DNA of 64,000 bases from JAFGGT01 sp036733165. Lineage in GTDB: Archaea; Methanobacteriota_B; Thermococci; Methanofastidiosales; NM3. The stretch lies in the NCBI GenBank assembly GCA_036733165.1, contig DAINBB010000002.1:56634-120633 (forward strand). The letters run 5' to 3'. The notes beneath the pieces were generated by a model. It was not told where the DNA came from and did no database searches. It saw nothing but the letters and a program-made list of their open reading frames with translations. Below are positions 1 to 8,803 of this stretch, one piece after another; within the stretch, counting starts at the first letter, position 1; each line of letters begins with the position of its first letter. The position numbers were made by a program, and so were the translations under genes.

Positions 1-93
1 ATGGAGGGACCATAGGGGCAGAAAAGATAAAAATCTCCTTCAGTGGACGGCGTTTTACAAAACTGTTTTATAACAATGGAGAGAATAAGCATT

Positions 94-414
94 ATGAAGG
101 TCTTCCCCAAATTCAAACTATGGCTGGAAAACGACAAAGGACAATTCCTTATCGGAGAGGGGACCTTCAAATTGCTAAAAGACATAGAAGACACCGGTTC
201 ATTGTCCGACGCTGCCAAAAAAAGCAATATCTCTTATGCCCATGCTTGGAAGAAGATCAGGAAGGTTGAGAAGATCCTTAACAAGACACTGGTCGAAAGG
301 ACTAGGGGGGGTGTCGGCGGCGGCCATTCACAGCTTGCCGATGAGGGCAAGGAACTTCTTGATAAATTCATGAAGACCAGAGAGATATTATCTGCTTCAT
401 TGAAAGACGAATAA
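94..414 (+). CDS. ModE N-terminal-domain-like winged-helix regulator
   Basis: A 106-residue protein made only of a LysR/ModE-type winged helix-turn-helix. The pattern of a phenylalanine-rich start, 'GEGTFKLLKDIEDTGSLSDAAKK' broken across helix 1-2, 'SYAHAWKKI' as recognition helix and a 'GGVGGGHSQL' wing is that of the DNA-binding half of molybdate regulators. There is no C-terminal TOBE molybdate-binding domain, so what it senses is unknown; such short ModE-like proteins are widespread in archaea. Start chosen at ATG 94 because GGAGAG (78-83) lies 10 nt upstream; in-frame GTG 43 and ATG 76 are alternatives. No molybdate transporter is adjacent. Confidence 0.8.
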   Translation: MKVFPKFKLWLENDKGQFLIGEGTFKLLKDIEDTGSLSDAAKKSNISYAHAWKKIRKVEKILNKTLVERTRGGVGGGHSQLADEGKELLDKFMKTREILSASLKDE

Positions 415-462
415 ACGCTTCTATCATATCATGGATTCAGCGCCGTTGCCCGTATCAGATAT

Positions 463-470
463 ATTTATAA
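463..470 (+). promoter_or_regulatory. TATA box, probable leaderless promoter of the lipoprotein hydrolase gene
   Basis: TTTATAA-type box centred about 25 nt before ATG 492. That is the usual archaeal TATA-to-start-site distance, so transcription probably begins at or next to the start codon. Confidence 0.5.
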
Positions 471-491
471 GCCGAGCTCAAAAGTGATTCC

Positions 492-1670
492 ATGAGCCAT
501 TGCAAGACAAGAATGCCATTCATCTCTCTAGTGACTTTTCTGCTGATTTCCATTATACTCGTCTCAGGATGCCTGTCCCAACAGACAGAGGTAGATGGCA
601 TTGTCACCCTTTCGTTCTCGGTAACGCATTCACATGGATACGGTACCATAACGATAAATGGCGTTGAATACGGAGATGGAGATTCCGTCGAACTTGAGCC
701 TGGAAACTATTCGGTCGTTGGGGTCGCTGCATCTGACAGCACATTCCTAAATTGGAAAAAGGAGGGCGATATCAGCTTTACAATGCCCACTTCCTCATCG
801 ACCTTCATTGAGATAGACGGTGATGGCACCCTCATCATGGTCCAGACGGAGAGGGAAACCTTCAGGGATCCTACGACCATACCTCTTCAAGAGCTAGGGA
901 CCTCCACCTTCGAGGAGTCCGAGATAGACCGTCTAGGGATATACAAGACCATGGAAGAGCCTTTTGATTTCTGCAATGGAATCGGTGCCAAGGTCGTGAA
1001 CATAGCCGAATATGAGACCTTTTTCGTGTATTACCTGCCAGAGGGTTGGGAAGACCTCGAGGAGAAGAAGGTCATGGTGTTGCTTCATGACTCTGACGAA
1101 TGCGCGTATTCCAGGATACAGGGCCTGTATGAGAGTGCCGAGAAATACTCGTTCGCTATCGTTTCCCTGCAGTGGGGTTGGAGACCGATGAAGAACGGTG
1201 ATTACAAATACTTGGACCAGGATGTGCTCTACGATGCGTCCATAATGGCCCTTCGTTATCTTGAAGAACGATATGATATCGATGAGGACGACGTTGCATG
1301 GAACGGATACGGCAGGAGTGGCGGCGTGTCGATCGCTCAAGCCTATTACGATGTGGAGAAGAACGGCTGGTTCAGCCTCTTTATGGAGATATCGGGTGGT
1401 CTCGACACCAGTGTCTCCATGGTGGACGACCTCATAGAAGGCGCCTACGGCGAAAGCCCCATAGAAGGTAAGTCCTTCTACCTCTGGTGCGGTACCGCGG
1501 ACAATGGAGGCCTGACATGCGAGGACATGACACTGGACTGTGATCTGCTCGTGGGGATGGGGGCTGTTGTGGATTATTTCGATATCGGCCAGGACATGGA
1601 TAAGACGTACTGGAACAACACCCCGGAGTCGCAGGAACACGCAATAGAGCTTTGGCTAAATATAATATAA
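492..1670 (+). CDS. Exported lipoprotein with alpha/beta-hydrolase domain
   Basis: 392 residues. An N-terminal hydrophobic signal ends in a lipobox VSGC (Cys27), predicting a lipid-anchored extracytoplasmic protein. Residues about 40-120 resemble a beta-rich repeat domain (PEGA-like: 'GYGTITINGVEYGDGDSVELEPG' region). Residues about 185-392 fit an esterase/PHB-depolymerase-like alpha/beta hydrolase: a beta-strand followed by 'LLHDSDE', a nucleophile elbow GRSGG with Ser276, a candidate acid in 'GTADNGG' and a candidate His in 'QEHA' near the C-terminus. Substrate unknown. ATG 492 has a TATA box at leaderless spacing and only a weak AGTGAT upstream. Confidence 0.7.
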   Translation: MSHCKTRMPFISLVTFLLISIILVSGCLSQQTEVDGIVTLSFSVTHSHGYGTITINGVEYGDGDSVELEPGNYSVVGVAASDSTFLNWKKEGDISFTMPTSSSTFIEIDGDGTLIMVQTERETFRDPTTIPLQELGTSTFEESEIDRLGIYKTMEEPFDFCNGIGAKVVNIAEYETFFVYYLPEGWEDLEEKKVMVLLHDSDECAYSRIQGLYESAEKYSFAIVSLQWGWRPMKNGDYKYLDQDVLYDASIMALRYLEERYDIDEDDVAWNGYGRSGGVSIAQAYYDVEKNGWFSLFMEISGGLDTSVSMVDDLIEGAYGESPIEGKSFYLWCGTADNGGLTCEDMTLDCDLLVGMGAVVDYFDIGQDMDKTYWNNTPESQEHAIELWLNII

Positions 1671-1707
1671 CAAAAAAACTATTATGTGAGCCCGCCAATC
1701 ATAAACT

Positions 1708-2526
1708 GTGTATAAACATTTCTTGGCCTGTGTCGACGGTTCCTACGACAGCGAGGTCGCTGCAAAGTACGCCATGGAAATGGCGAGGGAAGCAAAAGCG
1801 AAGCTCTCGATCCTCACTGTGATAGACAGTAGGAATCCAGAAGGTGAGATGTCCCTCGAGAGACTTAAAAGAATCTCCGAGAGAAGGGGCATCAAACCGA
1901 TCTTCGTGCGGGAGGAAGGAGACCAGCTAAAGAGGACCGCGTCCTTTGCGGAAGCGAACGGTGTGGATGCCATAGTGGCATCGTCCGGCGGCAAGGTAAA
2001 GGTAAGCGGTGTTTTCCCAGACAACTTCTCCCAGCGGTTGATCACCAGCATCGACAAGACGGTCTTCATAATCAAGTCTGTCAAGGCCAGCACGGGCAGG
2101 TCCCACAAGAAGGTGCTCTGCCCGATACAGAGCGCCACCCAATCCGTCACTGAAAGGGTGGAGGCGCTCTCTCTCATCGCCAGGACGTACGATTGCCCGA
2201 TATCCCTGTTCAGATGCCACAAGACAAGACCTGACGAGTATCTGGACTCGGATCAAAAGACCCTCATATACGATGAGATGAGGGAATACCTCTCTGACAT
2301 GAAGGGGAGGCTTGACGCCGAGAACGTCAGAACGTATCTGAACATGAGGATGTGCCCCTCCATCAAGGAGGAGATACTCAATTACATCGAGAGGAACAAC
2401 TACGACCTTCTTTTTCTCAGGGTAACACCGGGAAGATTTCCTTCATTCGCCAGGAAGGACTTCTCCATGGAGATCATGAAGGACTCAGAGTGCAATGTGA
2501 TATTGTGGAAACCAAAGGGAGCGTGA
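1708..2526 (+). CDS. Tandem universal stress protein (UspA family)
   Basis: 272 residues with two Usp-like domains: the first begins 'KHFLACVDGSYDSEVAAKYA', the second begins near residue 134 ('HKKVLCPIQSATQSVTERV'). Usp domains bind ATP or other ligands and modulate partner proteins. The classical G-2x-G-9x-G(S/T) ATP motif is not clear in either half, so nucleotide binding is uncertain. Start GTG 1708 is the only plausible one close to the first strand. The stop lies 4 nt before the P-type ATPase start, so the two are co-transcribed and the Usp may regulate the pump (inference). Confidence 0.8.
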   Translation: MYKHFLACVDGSYDSEVAAKYAMEMAREAKAKLSILTVIDSRNPEGEMSLERLKRISERRGIKPIFVREEGDQLKRTASFAEANGVDAIVASSGGKVKVSGVFPDNFSQRLITSIDKTVFIIKSVKASTGRSHKKVLCPIQSATQSVTERVEALSLIARTYDCPISLFRCHKTRPDEYLDSDQKTLIYDEMREYLSDMKGRLDAENVRTYLNMRMCPSIKEEILNYIERNNYDLLFLRVTPGRFPSFARKDFSMEIMKDSECNVILWKPKGA

Positions 2527-2530
2527 ATCC

Positions 2531-5266
2531 TTGGAGATCCATAGGCTGGAAGCAAACGAGGTATATGACGAAATAGGTACCACCGAAAGGGGCCTCTCAG
2601 AAAGCGAGGCGATACGGAGACTGGAAAGGTTCGGAAGGAACGAGATACAGAGGAAGGAGACAACGCCCCTCTGGAAGAAGTTCCTAAAACAGCTTACGAA
2701 CTTTTTCGCAATATTGTTGTGGGTGGCCTCCATTATGGCGTTTCTTGGTGAGATGCTGTCACCCGGGGAAGGCATGCTGAACCTTGGGATGGCGCTTGTC
2801 GCCGTGGTACTGATAAATGGGACCTTCACGTTCTACCAGGAATACAAGGCCGAAAAGGCCGTAGAGGCGCTTCAGAACATGATGGCCTTCACCGCCGTTG
2901 TCATTCGGGACGGGAAGGAACGGGAGATACCCTCTGCCGAGATAGTGCCAGGCGACCTTGTGAAGCTGGCCGAAGGGAACAGGGTCCCCGCGGACGCCCG
3001 CCTTCTGGAGGCCTATGAACTGAAGGTCAACAACTCGATCCTTACAGGGGAGTCGCGCCCGAGCAAGAGGAACTCTAATGTGTCTGACGATGACCTCATA
3101 GAGTCCGAGAACGTGGTCTTTTCGGGGACCACCGTCGTCTCCGGGAGCGGGTTGGGGGCCGTCTACGCCACGGGCTCGTCCACAGAGTTCGGCAGGATAG
3201 CGGACCTCACGTCCGAGATAAGGGAAACGCTCACACCCCTCCAAAAGGAGATATCGAAGTTCATCAAGGTGATATCTGCGATAGCGATAATGCTGGGTAT
3301 AGTCTTCTTCTCGACCGGGCTGTTGATAGGCAACTCGTTCTGGGTGTCCTTCATATTCGCGATAGGCATAATAGTCGCCAATGTGCCCGAAGGCCTGTTG
3401 CCCACGGTAACGTTGACGCTGTCGCTTGGAAGCCAGAGGATGGCCAGGAGAAACGCGTTGATAAAGTCCCTCAATTCCGTCGAAACCCTTGGCTCGACCA
3501 CCGTGATATGCACTGACAAGACAGGCACTCTCACGCAGAATCAGATGACAGTGAGGGCAATGTATGCCAACGGCAGGCGCTACTCCGTGACTGGCGGCGG
3601 ATATGAACCCGTAGGCGGGATAATGGATGGTAATGATGAGATACCTATAGAAAAAGAGGGTTCTATAGACAGACTGATCAAATGCTGCAGCCTATGCAAC
3701 GATTCCACGATCACCAACGAGGAAGGCCTGTGGGGCATAATAGGCGACCCCACCGAGGGCGCTATGAAGGTGCTCGCGGCCAAGGTAATGGACACGGACA
3801 TGCTGGATGATAAAAACAAAAGGGCGTTTCAGGTGCCATTCGACTCGGACAGGAAGAGGATGAGCGTGGTCGTCAAGACGGACCAAGGCACAATATGTTA
3901 TGTCAAGGGGGCCCCGGAGTCCATCTTGGAACGTTCGACGAACATCATGCTGGACGGACGGACCGTTCCTCTGGACGACAGGACAAGAAAGGAAATTGAG
4001 ACCGAGGCCCAAGAGTTCTCCGACCAGGCCCTGCGTGTGATCGCCCTGTCCTACAAGGTCATCGATACGGAAAAGGAGAACTACGACAAGGAGGATCTGG
4101 AGAACGGGCTCGTGTTCCTGGGCCTTGTCGGGATGATAGACCCTCCAAGGACGGAGGTTCGAGAGGCAATAGAGAAATGCAAGACGGCAGGGATCAAAAT
4201 AATCATAATCACCGGCGACAATCCCCAGACCGCCCAGGCGATAGCCAAGGCCACGGGCGTGGTTGAGGGGGACTCCTGCGTGGCCGTCACAGGAAAGGAG
4301 CTAAACGCCATGGGCGATGACGAGCTTAAGGAAGTCCTTGGCCAGAGCGAAGTGATATTCGCAAGGACCACGCCAGAACACAAGATGAGGATAGTCACGG
4401 CCCTCAGGGAGATGGACGAGGTCGTGGCAGTGACCGGTGACGGGGTCAACGACGCCCCCGCCCTCAAGGCCGCCGACATAGGTGTTGCAATGGGGGTGTC
4501 TGGCACCGATGTCGCTAAAGAGGCTGCCGACATGATACTGGTCGACGACAACTTCGCCTCCATCGTCAACGCCATCGAGGAGGGCAGGGCGGTCTTTGCA
4601 AACATCAGGAAGTTCATATCCTACATACTCACCTCCAACATACCGGAGATCGTTCCGTACATCGTGTACGTGCTTGCTGGCGTGCCCCTGCCGCTTACGG
4701 TCATCCAGATACTCACGGTGGACCTGGGGACCGATCTTGCCCCTGCCATTGCCATAGGTGCGGAGCCCCCGGAACCTGGGGTGATGGAACAGAAACCACG
4801 CTCAAGGACCGAGCGACTGCTGAAAAAGAACACCCTGTTGCGCTCCTATGGATTCGTGGGGCCCATCGAGGCCGCTGCCGGCCTCATCGCATTCTTCTGG
4901 CTGCTTCAGCAGGGCGGATGGACAGGGGGCGACCTTCCCGCATCGGACCTCCTTTACCAGAAGGCGACGACCATCTGCCTGACCGCAATAATCGTCTGCC
5001 AGATAGCCAACGTCTTCGTTATTAGAAGTCCGAGACTGTCAATATTCAGGCAGGGGTTCTTCTCGAACAAGAAGATCATAGTCGGGATAATAGTGGAGAT
5101 AGTGCTGATAATGCTGTTCGTCTACGTCCCCCCTATACAGGCGATACTCGGCACCCAGGCCCTAGGATTCAAGGAATGGCTGTTCCTCGTGCCCTTCGCC
5201 GTGTTCCTCTTCGTGGCAGAAGAGTTCAGGAAGTACATGCTCAGGAAAAGGGAAGGGATCGTTTAG
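2531..5266 (+). CDS. P-type ATPase, type IIC-like (Na+/K+-ATPase-related) cation pump
   Basis: 911 residues, full length for a P2-type pump. In order: N-terminal cation-ATPase domain, actuator motif TGES (172-175), M4 'NVPEGLL' with Glu287, phosphorylation motif DKTGTLT with Asp329, nucleotide-binding 'KGAPE', hinge 'GDGVNDAPALK', and six C-terminal membrane helices. The M5 'TSNIPEI' (Ser702, Glu706) and M6 'VDLGTD' (Asp731, Asp735) match the cation-binding residues of animal Na+/K+- and H+/K+-ATPases rather than SERCA. The M8 segment 'QIAN' has Asn827 where Na+/K+-ATPase has the site-III Asp. No beta subunit is nearby. TTG start 4 nt after the Usp stop. Confidence 0.92.
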   Translation: MEIHRLEANEVYDEIGTTERGLSESEAIRRLERFGRNEIQRKETTPLWKKFLKQLTNFFAILLWVASIMAFLGEMLSPGEGMLNLGMALVAVVLINGTFTFYQEYKAEKAVEALQNMMAFTAVVIRDGKEREIPSAEIVPGDLVKLAEGNRVPADARLLEAYELKVNNSILTGESRPSKRNSNVSDDDLIESENVVFSGTTVVSGSGLGAVYATGSSTEFGRIADLTSEIRETLTPLQKEISKFIKVISAIAIMLGIVFFSTGLLIGNSFWVSFIFAIGIIVANVPEGLLPTVTLTLSLGSQRMARRNALIKSLNSVETLGSTTVICTDKTGTLTQNQMTVRAMYANGRRYSVTGGGYEPVGGIMDGNDEIPIEKEGSIDRLIKCCSLCNDSTITNEEGLWGIIGDPTEGAMKVLAAKVMDTDMLDDKNKRAFQVPFDSDRKRMSVVVKTDQGTICYVKGAPESILERSTNIMLDGRTVPLDDRTRKEIETEAQEFSDQALRVIALSYKVIDTEKENYDKEDLENGLVFLGLVGMIDPPRTEVREAIEKCKTAGIKIIIITGDNPQTAQAIAKATGVVEGDSCVAVTGKELNAMGDDELKEVLGQSEVIFARTTPEHKMRIVTALREMDEVVAVTGDGVNDAPALKAADIGVAMGVSGTDVAKEAADMILVDDNFASIVNAIEEGRAVFANIRKFISYILTSNIPEIVPYIVYVLAGVPLPLTVIQILTVDLGTDLAPAIAIGAEPPEPGVMEQKPRSRTERLLKKNTLLRSYGFVGPIEAAAGLIAFFWLLQQGGWTGGDLPASDLLYQKATTICLTAIIVCQIANVFVIRSPRLSIFRQGFFSNKKIIVGIIVEIVLIMLFVYVPPIQAILGTQALGFKEWLFLVPFAVFLFVAEEFRKYMLRKREGIV

Positions 5267-5301
5267 ATATGTCGTGTTTCTAATGTCCCAAATCGAATAA
5301 C

Positions 5302-5309
5302 TATAAATA
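5302..5309 (+). promoter_or_regulatory. TATA box, probable leaderless promoter
   Basis: TATAAATA centred about 26.5 nt before ATG 5332, which predicts a transcript starting at that codon and decides the start against in-frame GTG 5311. Confidence 0.55.
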
Positions 5310-5331
5310 CGTGGCAATGTTTGATTTATCA

Positions 5332-6756
5332 ATGAGAATGCGACCTATTGCACTGTTGGTGCTGGCATCCTTGTTCCTTTTCTCCATGATGCCACAGACC
5401 GTCTCGGCCTACGATACCCTGACGGACATGGAGATAAAGGTGGACCCCGCCAGCCTCGAGATGCAGCTGGGGGATACCGCATCGCTACAGGTGACCATCG
5501 TCATCATCCATTCCAACTGCCCCCTTGAGATAGACGACACGGAGATAGTTCTGCCTGACTTCCTCTCCATCGCCGGCGAGACCGAGTGGCAGAAAACCGA
5601 AAGCAACGTCTTTGAGAAGGTCCTGTCGCTGGAAGCGGTCGCAGAGGGTTCGGGTTATATAAAGATAATAAGGGACTGTCCCAGGTACGGTATCTTGGAG
5701 AAAATGGTCCCCGTTCTGGTCGGGGAAGGCACGCTTCCCGGCATGACAGGCGAGGGAAGTCCGCCCGAATTTGAATGGTCGGCCGTCAAGAACATGACGC
5801 TCACGGAGGCCGCGGAATACTATGGCGTCAAGGTCGCAGACGTCGTGTCAAGGCTTGGTCTCAACGATGTGGAGAACCTGACGCTGGTCCAGATAAAGAA
5901 GCTGTACGACATACCGAACGAACAGTTCCAGACCGTCCTGGAGGACCTCTACAATGAAAGCTACCAGACGCCCGATGAAGGGAAGACCATAGACACAGAG
6001 ATATATCAGAAAGATTACGTGTTCTTTTTGCTGTTGGCGGTCTCATTCTTGATATTCCTCCTAAAAAGGTACAATGCCAGGTACCTCACCCTACTCTTCG
6101 CCCTCTTGTACTTCGGATTCTATCAGGAGGGGTGCATGTGCCACATTGGGGCCATAGGCAACATATTCTTAAGAAACATAACGATCATCAAGCTTCACTG
6201 GTTGCTGCTGGTCCTTGTTCCCATCGTCTTCAGTCTGTTGTTCGGCAGGGTGTTCTGCGGATGGGTGTGCTTCTTTGGCGCCCTCCAGCAGTTTATATAC
6301 GAAGTGAGAAAAAGGGCGTTCCCAAAGATGAAAAGGTACGACCTTCCCTTATATGCGCACTATTTCAAGTTCCCGGTATTGTTGATATTCATATATTATG
6401 CATACATGCTATCGATACCGCTCTTCTGCGACTATGATCCGTTCATATACATCTTCACGCTGTCGTTCGCCCTTGATGTGCTCGGCATTCTGACGATAGC
6501 GCTCGTCGTGTCCTCGTTCTTTATAGAAAGGCCTTTCTGCAGGTATGTATGTCCCCTCGGCGCCCTGTTGTGGCTGACAGAAAAGGTGCCCCTGTACAGG
6601 GTGAAGGTGGACAGGGAGAAATGCGTCTCCTGCAATCTCTGCAACCGGGTCTGTCCCATGAACAAGGACATACCAAAAGACCAGGGAGAGTGCATCTGTT
6701 GCGGGGAATGTATCAGGAAGTGTAGAAAAGGACTGCTCAAATACAGATTTCATTAA
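5332..6756 (+). CDS. NapH/NosR-like membrane polyferredoxin with extracytoplasmic domain
   Basis: About 474 residues. A signal peptide ('LFSMMPQTVSA') leads to an extracytoplasmic beta-domain with two cysteines ('SNCPLE', 'RDCPRYG'). A short helical repeat region follows ('TLTEAAEYYGVKVADV ... TLVQIKKLYDI'), then about five or six membrane helices. The membrane part has two cysteine pairs in the NapH/MauN manner (FCGWVC and FCRYVCP), and the C-terminus has two [4Fe-4S] ferredoxin motifs (CVSCNLCNRVCP and CICCGECIRKC). This architecture moves electrons across or along the membrane; the partner is unknown and no reductase lies beside it. Confidence 0.75.
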   Translation: MRMRPIALLVLASLFLFSMMPQTVSAYDTLTDMEIKVDPASLEMQLGDTASLQVTIVIIHSNCPLEIDDTEIVLPDFLSIAGETEWQKTESNVFEKVLSLEAVAEGSGYIKIIRDCPRYGILEKMVPVLVGEGTLPGMTGEGSPPEFEWSAVKNMTLTEAAEYYGVKVADVVSRLGLNDVENLTLVQIKKLYDIPNEQFQTVLEDLYNESYQTPDEGKTIDTEIYQKDYVFFLLLAVSFLIFLLKRYNARYLTLLFALLYFGFYQEGCMCHIGAIGNIFLRNITIIKLHWLLLVLVPIVFSLLFGRVFCGWVCFFGALQQFIYEVRKRAFPKMKRYDLPLYAHYFKFPVLLIFIYYAYMLSIPLFCDYDPFIYIFTLSFALDVLGILTIALVVSSFFIERPFCRYVCPLGALLWLTEKVPLYRVKVDREKCVSCNLCNRVCPMNKDIPKDQGECICCGECIRKCRKGLLKYRFH

Positions 6757-6773
6757 AAAAGAGAAAATTGATA

Positions 6774-7127
6774 TCAGTCCGAACGTATCATGACCAACAT
6801 CATCTTATATGGTGTGAGAGCCTCTAGGGCATGGGGTTCGTTGGCAGGCATTATGGTCATCTGCCCTCCATCAAGCTCAATTGATTCTCCGCTTATCGTG
6901 ATGCGGACCTTGCCGTCTATGATGTAGACCAGCGCATCGTATGGCGCCGTGTGCTCACTCAGACCCTCGCCCTCATCGAAGGAAAATACCGTCACTGTGC
7001 CGGCCTTTTTTTGAAGTATGGTCCTGCTTACCACGCTGCCGTCCTGATAGTCGACAAGCGAGGAGAGTCCGCTGACCCTCGACATGAGCTCTTCATTTTC
7101 GTTTTCCTTGTTGTATTCCAATTCCAT
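6774..7127 (-). CDS. Small cupin-domain protein
   Basis: 117 residues, a single cupin barrel. Motif 1 keeps one histidine ('SEHTAPYDALVYIIDG') and motif 2 keeps 'PANEPHAL', so the usual metal-ligand set is partly replaced and enzymatic activity is uncertain. It follows hcp directly: the hcp stop codon is within a few bases of the cupin start (GTG 7130 or ATG 7127), so the two are one operon. Single-domain cupins next to redox genes are usually of unknown function; a role tied to Hcp is inferred from position only. Confidence 0.75.
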   Translation of the reverse strand: MELEYNKENENEELMSRVSGLSSLVDYQDGSVVSRTILQKKAGTVTVFSFDEGEGLSEHTAPYDALVYIIDGKVRITISGESIELDGGQMTIMPANEPHALEALTPYKMMLVMIRSD

Positions 7128-7130
7128 CAC

Positions 7131-8720
7131 CTAGTTCAGCAATTCCTTCATGTCATGCTCAACATTCGTGTTAAGCTTGATTCCGAAGGCGTTTACAAGA
7201 ACATTTAAGACATCCTCCGACAGGAACGCCGGGAGCCGCGGGCCGAGCATTATATTTTTTACGCCAAGATGCAGGAGAGACAGGAGGACCAGAACCGCCT
7301 TTTGTTCGTACCATGCTATGTTGTATGAGATAGGTAGCAGATTTATGTCATTGAGACCCAGTGCCTCAGCAAGTTTCAGCGCGACGACCACCAACGAGTA
7401 GGAATCGTTGCATTGCCCGGCATCGAGCACCCTGGGTATGCCCTCTATGTTCCCAAGGCCCAGCTTGTTGTACCTATACTTCGCGCATCCGGCGGTAAGT
7501 ATGATCGTGTCTTTAGGAAGGGCCTTTGCAAACTCTGTGTAATATGACCTCTCCTTGTGTCTGCCGTCGCAACCGGCCATGACAACGAATCTTTTGATCT
7601 TGCCATCCTTGACGGCCGTGAGGACCTTATCGGCAACGGAGAGGACAGCAGCATGGGCAAACCCCGTCCATATGGTGCCATCCTCCAATTGCCTTGGGGG
7701 CTTGCTGTTCCTCGCAAGCTCTATGATCTTGCTGAAGTCCTTTGCCCCATCGACCGCGTCTATGTGTTCCACGCCCACATATCCAGCGGCGCCCGTTGTG
7801 AATATCCTATCCGAGTATGTCCCCTTCGGTCCTACAATGCAGTTGGTGGTCATGAGGATGGGTCCATTGAAACTTTCGAACTCCTCTCTCTGCCTGTGCC
7901 AGGGCCCGCCGTAGTTCCCGACAAGATTATCATATTTCTTGAAGGCGGGATAAGCGTTCGCAGGCATCATCTCGCCGTGGGTGTATATGTCTACTCCGGT
8001 TCCCCTAGTCTGTTCCAAAAGTTCGTGAAGGTCCTTGAGATCGTGCCCGCTGACAAGTATGCCCGGATTGCTCCTTGTGCCTATAAAAACCTGCGTCGGC
8101 TCTGGGTTGCCGTATGTCTCCGTGTGCGCCCGATCAAGCAAGGACATTGCCTCAACGCCATGCCTCCCGCACTCAAGCGCCAACGATATCAACTCATCCA
8201 TGGAAAGGTTCCGCAACGTGGAATCAAGGGCGAGATAGATGAACTTCGCAATCGAGTCTTCATGATATCCCAACATTTCTGCGTGATAGGCATATGCCGC
8301 GAGTCCCTTGACGCCATAGGTGATCAATTCTATCAATGACCTGATGTTTTCGTCGCTTTCGGAAAGAACGCCCACATCAGTGGACATGAGCTCATCCAGG
8401 CTTAAGGTAGCGGCGTATGGGGGGTTGGGCCTTTCCAGACCCTTTGCTATAGAGTCCCTCAACTCCACCGTCTTGACAATTCTGGCCTTCAGACCCTCCG
8501 AATCAAAGTTGGTGTTGGTCAGGGTCGCAAAAAGGGATTCCATGACGAATGTGTCCATTTCCCTATTTTCATCAGAGTGCATGTTTCTGTAATGGGCCAG
8601 GCCCTTCAAAGCAAATATCAGCTTGTCCTGTATATCTGCCGTCTGCTCAGTCTTCCCACATGCACCAGTCTTGGTGCACCCCTCTCCATTGAGTGCCTCT
8701 TCACATTGGTAGCAAAACAT
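7131..8720 (-). CDS. hcp: Hydroxylamine reductase / hybrid-cluster protein
   Basis: 529 residues. The N-terminal cluster motif Cys3, Cys6, Cys15, Cys21 and the hybrid-cluster ligands are present ('HGEMMPAN', 'TTNCIVGP', 'MAGCDGRH', 'LTAGCAKY', 'DAGQCNDS' and a late 'WYEQKAV'). Hcp acts in the cytoplasm on nitric oxide or hydroxylamine and protects against nitrosative stress. The length and four-Cys N-terminus are as expected for the family. A GGAGAT sequence (about 8728-8733) precedes ATG 8720. It is transcribed divergently from an HxlR regulator across a palindrome, suggesting redox or NO control. Confidence 0.95.
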   Translation of the reverse strand: MFCYQCEEALNGEGCTKTGACGKTEQTADIQDKLIFALKGLAHYRNMHSDENREMDTFVMESLFATLTNTNFDSEGLKARIVKTVELRDSIAKGLERPNPPYAATLSLDELMSTDVGVLSESDENIRSLIELITYGVKGLAAYAYHAEMLGYHEDSIAKFIYLALDSTLRNLSMDELISLALECGRHGVEAMSLLDRAHTETYGNPEPTQVFIGTRSNPGILVSGHDLKDLHELLEQTRGTGVDIYTHGEMMPANAYPAFKKYDNLVGNYGGPWHRQREEFESFNGPILMTTNCIVGPKGTYSDRIFTTGAAGYVGVEHIDAVDGAKDFSKIIELARNSKPPRQLEDGTIWTGFAHAAVLSVADKVLTAVKDGKIKRFVVMAGCDGRHKERSYYTEFAKALPKDTIILTAGCAKYRYNKLGLGNIEGIPRVLDAGQCNDSYSLVVVALKLAEALGLNDINLLPISYNIAWYEQKAVLVLLSLLHLGVKNIMLGPRLPAFLSEDVLNVLVNAFGIKLNTNVEHDMKELLN

Positions 8721-8752
8721 GTTTTTCTATCTCCATGATATCTTTATTATAC

Positions 8753-8764
8753 TTAGTATACTAA
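8753..8764. promoter_or_regulatory. Perfect 12-bp palindrome in hcp/hxlR intergenic region (probable operator)
   Basis: TTAGTATACTAA lies between the two divergent genes. A second, imperfect inverted repeat, GATAC...GTATC (8766-8791), flanks the TATA-like TTTAAATAA (8772-8780) that sits about 28 nt before ATG 8804. The shared GTATAC/GTATC core suggests several binding sites for one dimeric regulator, most simply the adjacent HxlR protein. Confidence 0.55.
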
Positions 8765-8803
8765 CGATACCTTTAAATAATAGAAAGTATCCAAATGTAT
8801 ATC

